Positions 53,601-62,600 of a DNA stretch of 64,000 nt are shown piece by piece. The DNA is taken from the NCBI GenBank assembly GCA_944470555.2, contig OX104127.1, positions 161,919,276 to 161,983,275 on the forward strand. Reading direction: 5' to 3'. This stretch comes from Heterobilharzia americana (lineage: Eukaryota > Platyhelminthes > Trematoda > Strigeidida > Schistosomatidae). The position numbers and the translations under genes are program-made. The notes below the pieces were generated by a model that was not told the DNA's origin, did no database searches, and saw nothing but the letters and a program-made list of their open reading frames with translations. Numbering within the stretch: position 1 is the stretch's first letter; each line of letters starts with the position of its first letter.

Positions 53601-56600
53601 AATAAGTTAACGACAAAATACCAAAGCTCAGATTACATGGGACCATCATCATCCTCGCCCTGAGCAATAAATCTTCTCCATCTCTTCAGGGAATATAACA
53701 ATATTCATCACCTGGCGTTAATCAACTGGTCAAATGAGGACTAAAATAATGGCAGCATTTAAACAAAGATTTTGTACTACTTACATTTCGATCTATTAGT
53801 AATCATTTCTAAAGTGACTGAATCCTTCATTTTATAAAATCAGAGACAGACAACTCAACTCCAGTTGATCTAATTTCTTTAAAAACCGCAGACAGACTGA
53901 AAAATTATTCCTTATTTCCCCTTGCTTATTCATACTAAGCGACACTACAGAATACTACAAAAATCAGACGCTATAGAATGAACAATGTGACTGATTTGAT
54001 GGTACAGCACGAGGAGTTGCATGAATGATTCCATCAGACAATCTAACTCATATTTTATGCATAGAAATATTTATTACCTAAAACTTTCATTAGAACAGTG
54101 CTAAGAACACTAGAAGTATTTGTACGGTAAACATTTCTTAGTAGTATTTATTTAAAAAATTTTTCTACAAAAGTTGACTTGAAAAAAATGTTGATACAAC
54201 TTGTGAACAGCGAGTATAACGTGAAACTAGATAAACAATTAGTGTAGTATGTGTTGCTGATGAGAATGTATGGCGGTAGAAATCATAAGGAATAACCAGC
54301 AAATCTCCTTCTCATCCACACGTTCGATACCGTCATATGCCACTTTCAGTCTACCCTCATGGATCCCGGACATCCACCAATTCCGCAACCGACTCGAAGT
54401 ACCTGAGGAAGACTTTGATGTCTCCAACCCTGAATACAGCAGGCTACGGAATCTTTACCATGTTCAGGCGCAGAGACACCAACTGTAGAGAATGAAAAGA
54501 CAGAGACATCTTGTACAGTAGTCATTAAATATTGTACACATTCCACTAAGGTAATCATTTGCACAATGTCCTTCATTTCCTCTTCTCCTTCTATTTGCTC
54601 TAATTACACCTACATTGACTCTTGCATTTCTCTGAGCAGAATCTTTACCCATTGTTGGTAATTGTCTATGATTTCTGCCGTCCTCTCAATGTATACTATT
54701 TATATGCATACTGATTAGCAACACCCACTACATTAGTAGAATTTTATGATCTGATAATTGGGATCAAGTTGGGAGAACAAATAGGTTAGAGATTTTCTCT
54801 TTGTGAATAGATCATTTTTATTTGTGAGTTGATCATTAAGAAATGGAAATCTTGACTCAACCTACTTTGTCGTCAAATAATTTATTTCATGTATTTGGAT
54901 TTCGATAAATTGGCTGACATTAACTAAATATCATCTTACTTCAGGAATGTTCATTAGTTGCTTTATCCGACAGTCAGTTAAATATTTTTAGATTTTCGTG
55001 TTTGAAATATTTAAATGACTAGAGCATAGGTTACGTATGCTGATTCGTTCACCTGGATCAATGCACAGTTTCAGTTGAAGTAATAATCGTATAGAAGAAC
55101 AGAAATCACTACTACACTGTAACAGGACTTCAGTTCCTTATGAGATAATAGAGCCTAACAGAGAATTCTTAGCTTCCCAGTTAATGCCTTAAAGATAATC
55201 TGAAAAAAATTAGTCAAAAACTGGTAGATATAATTCAAAGTCAACCACAGCAACCGAAATGTATCATCAGCTAATCTTCAGAAGAGTTGCTTTATCATAT
55301 ATACTGACACTGATGGTTTATTTCAAGTCACCTCCTATAACTCCTCACGACTATCATCATTACTCATGTTACATAACGTCTTGTTTACATCTACCCGACA
55401 TAAAGTGTAACAATCTGAAACTATGTTAAGTTTCGCCTGTTCAATTACTGTTAATATTTGATACAAGAGATATTATAAAAGAAATGAAACGATGCCTAAA
55501 TTTGTCATTTTGTTTGAAGACAGCTGAATTATAATGAGCATAAATTAGTAAAATGAAATCCATTTAAAATTATATGTTTAGATACGATGGTACATCTTTC
55601 TATCTGTTATAATAACTAGAAAACGACTTGTACTGCTCATATATATGTATATAGTTATCATACGAAAACAATGGTTAAAACTGTTTATTAAGAAATCCTT
55701 TAAACATTTCAAAAAACAAATATGTATCACTTAACATTTCAACAGGTCAGCAAAGTTGTAAAATTTGATACAACTTGGTACCTTCAATATATTTAGCAAA
55801 GCTATAAAAACACATTGTATAGAATAAGGTATATTCACTCTAATTCATCGCCTTCTTCTCAACTACTTACCACATAATAATTTTACAAGATATATTTTGA
55901 CAGAAATACAATTCACATAAACTCATTTATCAAGAAGATAACAGTCCACTGATAGGATATTATGCAAGAATTCATACAGATTGAAGAGTTTCAAATGACA
56001 TAGTTTGTGAATAGTCAAACTGAAGTTATTTTATCCTTAGATAGTGAGATTTTCATCATACTACATGTGATCAATTGAAAAATGGAATAGTGAGTATTAC
56101 GCAACTGTGTGTGTATGATGAGATAATAATGTAAATATGGGGTCCAAATCTTTTGAATGAGCTGAGCTGATATCAGCTTGAGTCAATTAGTAAACGTGTA
56201 GAGATGAAATGATTGTGAAATTGGTTGTAAAAAGGTATGAAAATGTAAAAATTATGAAAAGAGTTATACTAAATTATGAGATAATAATTAATGGATACCA
56301 TGAAGGTTGAATTCTAACAACTGCCTCTTTTTGAATACAAAACTTCAGTTTAATTCTTCTGATGGCGATTACTTCTGAGAATTTTAATAATTTTTCATTG
56401 TTTTGTTTGGTAATTATTTTAAATGTCTTCAAGATTTCGATATCGTGTCCTATATTCATCATATGTTGAAGACAATTTGACTTCTTTAAGCCTAATTTTT
56501 TTGGAGTATGTTCATAAAATCTAGTCTCAGCTCTCTTATCTATCCTTCTAGTGTACATGCTCTGACATGTACATGTGAACTGGTTGATGTAATTTGAGTT

Positions 56601-59600
56601 GACACAAAGAAGAAACCTGTCAATTTTTGATTCTTATTGTGAACACTTTGTTTTGAATAAGAAAAAGTAATTTAACTGCTGTTTAGGTGAATTTTAGTGT
56701 AACTCTTACACTTCTATTAACTCTGTTCATAAGTTCATCCTACTTGAAAGTAAGGTGGTGGGACACACTTGTTTCCCCTGTTCTCATTTCAATCTTTTGA
56801 GGTAACCATTTTCCTTCAGATATCTCACAATGAAATGAATTTCTTCAGTCAATTCTTTTGATGAACAAAGTTTCTTAGCCCTTTGAAATAACGTTTTAAC
56901 TAGACCTTATTGGTTAGAAACTGTTGAAATAAAGATACCATCCACGTCGTGTTTCTTTTCTTTAAACAGACATCTAACATGCCCGACTCTTCTTCGTCGA
57001 AGTACTAAGACCAAAAAAATGAAATTTATAATTTTTCTTGTGTTCCGCGTTAAAATTATTATTCATATATGCTGACAGAGAAAACTTGTAGCTCAGGAAG
57101 AGAATGATGGTGTTTCACTATTCTCTGAGCTTCGATATTTTGTTGTGAGTAGGACAGTTTGACAGATGGTTTATATTTAACACTTTGGTAAGATTTTCCG
57201 GCGTAAACATTCGTGTAAGGAGAAAAGCTACTCTCAAGTGGAAGCCTTTCGACCGACAAAGTTCTCCCACTTCCAAGCACACAGAAGCTCTTCGCACTTA
57301 AAAGATTTTGAAATAATGAAAAAGATTAATAGTTCAGGACGAGGATGATGGTATGTGTGTGTGTCTTATTAGGTATTTTTACCAATGTTATCGCATGATT
57401 CATGTCACTGTATAAAACAAATTTTTAGTCAACATACCTGTTATACATTGTAGTTTGACTTATAGCTGTTGTTAATATAGTTTTTTTCCAAGTTGGCCAT
57501 CGATAGGTCCCAAAAAACTTCTCATTAACTCTTTATTTATATTATTAACTGATCACACACACTTATGTAATACTCACTATTCCATTTTTTGATTGATCAT
57601 ATGTAGCATGATGAAAATCTCACCATCTAAACATAAAATAACTTCAGTTTGACTATTCACAAACAATGTCATTTGAAACTCTTCAATCTGTATGAATTCT
57701 TGCATAATGTCCTATCAGTTGACTGTTATCTTCTTGATAAATGAGTTTATGTGAATTGTATTTCTGTCAAAATATATCTTGTAAAATTATTATGTGGTAA
57801 GTAGTTGAGAAGAAGGCGATGAAGTAGAGTGAATATACCTTATTCTATAGAATGTGTTGTTATAGCTTTGCTGAAAGCTGTAAAGACTTGTTCTTATCAA
57901 CAAATGACTGTATTGACATATTTCACCAGAAGCATTTAAAGACCTGACTAAGCTGTAATAAATATGTTGAGCAATATTACTCATTACTGACTAATTACTG
58001 TTTTTCATCGTAGACTGACATCAGTTGGAAGTCTTAAGGAAACCTGGGAGCACTGGACGACTGTTTCGTCCTAGTATGGGATTTCTCAGCAGTGCTCATC
58101 CACGAACCTACCTGGGATCGAACCTGAGACCTTCAGGTTCCTAGCTTCGACAGCTATTCCAGAAGTTCTAATAAGGAGTCGTGACCGGTGGGGGCATGGC
58201 CTGATGGTCGTGAGGACACTTACTCAGTGATGACATTGGGTGGCGGTTGCGCCATATCGCGAGGTAACAGAAGTTGGAAATATGGACGATTGGATTCTGA
58301 CCCAGTGGCTAACTTAGTGGTAACGCAGTGGCCACGCAACCTGAGTGTCACGGGTTCGATCTTTGGGGGATGGGGTCCTGGGTGCGCACGGCTGAGGATT
58401 CCCATACCAGTCGGACAAAACAACTGTCCAGTGCTCCCAGGTTCCCTTTAATCCTCCAACTGATGTCAGTCTACAATGAATAACAACTTGAAATATTTCC
58501 AAATTCCCACAACTTCCTCAAAATTTAATCAATGTATCATCACCTACAACTGAACAAATAATACTAACTGCACTGTAGTATTTACTCAAAGTAACCACAT
58601 CTGCGAATTAATAACAATTGAAGGATCAACGAATGGAAAATTAAACTACTTGATATTCAGATTTAGATTACAATAAAGTATAAAAGAACCTTACCAATAC
58701 GTAGAAGTGATACAATCACCAGTGAACCATTAGTAAAAATTTCACAATCAGATTGATTAGACTGCATAAACTGTACAGTTATTAACAATACACCTCGTTC
58801 TGCTATCTCCTGAGCAATAGGTTCTTTAAACAGAAAATTTCAACAGCCATAAATGAAATATAGAAATGAGAAAGAAAAATTGAAAAACATAATCATCATG
58901 AAGTAAGTAGTGAAAGACTTAAATAACCAGTCTTTTCTGAAGAAATGAAGAATCACATATCTTAAGATACACACAATATAGATGTACATGTTAGACAATT
59001 TTATTATAAGCCTTGGAACCTAATAAAACATTTACATGACTATACATGAATGATAAACTCAGTAAAAAAATAAATATTCATTGTATTGTCCCCTCATTGA
59101 TTGGACAGAATTCGATTGGCCAACAGTGTCATCTAGGTTCCTGAACGAATATTTCAACATTACTGGTACATTCTTTTTGACAGCAATGATGTACACTTGC
59201 TAGTAGGCTAATCCATGATTCCTATTTCATCCTATTCAAGACTTACAATATGGATGCAGTATCCTTCTTGTGATGGATATGGTTCCTATTGAAACTTGAA
59301 TTTTGCAATTAATACTTCAAATGCCAGAGTATTATTTACTGGGACACTAAGTTATGGTAGCCACTGTTTTTTACGACTGGTAGAGGCAATAACGAAGGAA
59401 TGGCTAGTTAGCTTTTATCTAGTATTCACAGTGTTTAAGCATATACATGATAACTTAGTTTCAGTTTTTCTGTAGGAATGATTCTGTATTGTCGAATTCT
59501 TAACAAAGATCAGTTCGTAAATTGCAGTTTCAATTGACTGTATACACATTTGTTTGTAGTTGAGATCAGGTCAAGCTATGTTTTCTTCTTTCATTTCTCT

Positions 59601-62600
59601 TCAGAAAATTTAGACTTTCTTGTTATGTGAAGAGATTTTGCTATGAGACGTTCCTTATAAACTCCACAGACTATTTAAATAATTTTGTTATGATCAAAGT
59701 CAATTTTGTAACCTTTAATAATAGTATGTAGCGCTGTGGTTGAAGTGTTTTCAATCTTTTTCAGCTGGTTGCTAGATTTTTAGAGGTTCATGTGGAAGTC
59801 CTTCGATTTCACAGATTGCCTCACAGTCTATGTGTATTATTGTATAAACAGAAGCAGATTAAGAGTCTTCATGAACATTATCTTTCAAATGGATTCAAGT
59901 GGTCTGAAGTCTGTTTGATGCTCTGCAAGACATTCTGATATTACACTTGTGTTGAGCAATTTTCTAATCCCCTCTTAGGTGTGTAACTTGTATGGCATGA
60001 CATTTTTATGGCCAATGATTTAAGAGTGTTTTCTATATTTTGTAAATGAATACAGCTGGATAAGTATTCATTTTAAGGATTTCGGTCATATTCGTTAAAT
60101 CCTTGTCTTTTTCATTGTGCCCGTTATCAGAGTGTGTGGAAGCTACAGACACCTTTGCACTGGTTTGAAGTTATGAATTGAAATCTAAATATTTCTTCGA
60201 CTGTATTGCCGTTTTGAAACTAGTCACGTCTTCTTTCCCGCCTAATTAACCAATCAAAGAAGGGTAGTTCACCCTTATACGTTTATTTTTTGTATCTGTA
60301 CCTAATATTCATAGATCTAGTATTCAACTGGTCTACGAATACATCGTACATATCATATTTTAAAACTACGAACGTGACATCAGCATATCTAGCTTAGCAA
60401 TTAATCTTCAAGAAAAATGTTTGATGCTTTGATGATGATCTTGTCTAATATTACAATGTTATCTCCATGACACCATCTACTAGTCAAGAAAATGTAATAT
60501 TACTCAAAAATCTACTTCATGATGATGAGCTGTAAACAAAAACGCTACTATTTCATTTCATGTACTTATTTGCAGCAAATGTTCACCTTACTATGGAATA
60601 TTACAGTCTCAAATGAACTCTAACAATATTATTTGAGGAAATAAGTTTATCCATAGTTTGATATTGGTCATAAATCTTTCTACAGATTATATTATGTTTC
60701 TGAACGCTTTGAAAGGTAATTCAGTTCCTTAAAGTATGTATCATAGATATGATGTTGGATAATGTGAGTCATTCGACAGGAAGCTTTAATCCACCTATAT
60801 TTCATGCTTGTTGGTACTTATCAGAAAGGTGTGTCTGCAATCTCGAAGGTAGTGATTTTCTTTATAACATTTACAATTGTGTTACTCAGTGCTGAAATCA
60901 GGGAAGTTACCAGTTACCAGCAGCATGAATCTCGATAAGTATTATATGAGTAGTAAAATAATCGTTGAAAACACAATACTTGATAATTTCCATAATTTAG
61001 TACTACTCATCTGGAATCAATCGATAGGAATTCTTGCTTCATTTAGATCTTAACAAGGAATCTTCACAGCTTTAGGGAAAGTTATTATTTTTTGGAGCTT
61101 GAAAGACGTGTCACATCGGTAATGAAGTTAAGGACTTTTTAACTGACCTACGAACGTTATGATTAACTCCAATAAGGCTTAACTGAATACAGGAACTGTC
61201 TAGTTGATGATAAAATAAAATAAATAAAAATAAAATAAATAAAATAAATAAAATAAAATAAAATAAAATAAAATAATCGAAAGATGTCTTTTATACTGAT
61301 TGACTGATATCAATGAAATTTGAGGAAATGGTTCTTACATCAATACTGACAGCCTAATTATGATAGAAGACATTTTTTTTTTAGATAGATAAATCAACTC
61401 AGTTTGCTAACTACAGATAGTTTGAAGAATCTCTCTTGGAATAATTTGACTAGATAATCAAAATTACAGCCACTTAAAATATGCAGAATAGTTAAAGCTA
61501 CTTTAAACTGTTGGGTAGGAAAAACAAATTTAAAAAATGCATCCAAATTCCCCACAGATATCCATATTAAGGCTTTGAAAGAAAAATACTCCGCGACAAG
61601 TTCGTTATTAATCATAACTTCGTAAATTTGAAAAGCATATTCCAAAAACAAAATAACATTACTCACTCGGGTGCAGGTGCATCTGACTGACGTGTCCCAA
61701 ATAGGACGAAATGCAAGTCCTAAATTCCCCTGCTAGTCACCAAAATCAATATCACCTTATGAATATCTGGCAGTATCGAGGCATCTGCGTAGGAATCCAT
61801 CTGCCAACAATTCGACCCTACCTAGCAGCAGGAATTTACAAAGTATGATTACAACAACTAATACCCGTTGAATAAGAGGTGGCTATCTTGCCGCACTGGC
61901 TTAGCGGATAACGCTTTGTCGTTTGAAGTGAAGGGCACTGGGTTCGAGCCCCGGTGGGAACAACATCACTCCTCGCTGAGGTGCAAGTACATCCAGCTGA
62001 TGAGTCCCTAATAAGATGAAACGGGCAGTGGTTGACATATCCTGGTTGCAAACACCATAGTAGGTTACTTCTTCTTGGGGTTGGTAATACTGGTAAGTCA
62101 CTGCAGATAACAAAAAGCATCCACTTAACGGTGGTCACATAGGGTCTTTTTGGAAGTTTGAGGTTTCAATAAAATCCAAAGTTCCCAGCTGGATTCTGTA
62201 GTTGACATGGTTCAGAAATGATCTCAGCGGAGCAGATGTATTCATATATTTTCTGAATCATAATTATCATACTACATATCACTGTTGTCTCATTTCTGTC
62301 GCCTCTCTTCTCACTACTTTCTACCAATTTAGACTACTTTCCTCTTATTTATTTATTTTTTTTATCTTGCTGCATTTTAGTTAGTGAGCTAACATGAAGT
62401 GTGGAAACTTGGACAGTTAAACAATAATGCCAGCTCCTTTGTTGTTAATATCTATCGTTCAATTTTTATTGAATTGTAATGATTTTTAACCAATTAACAG
62501 CTTCCTGAATAAAGTCTTTCTTAAGATAGGCATGTAATTACGATTTGTTTTCAGTCACTTTATACAACGAATATTGACTATATTCAACTACATCTAAAAC

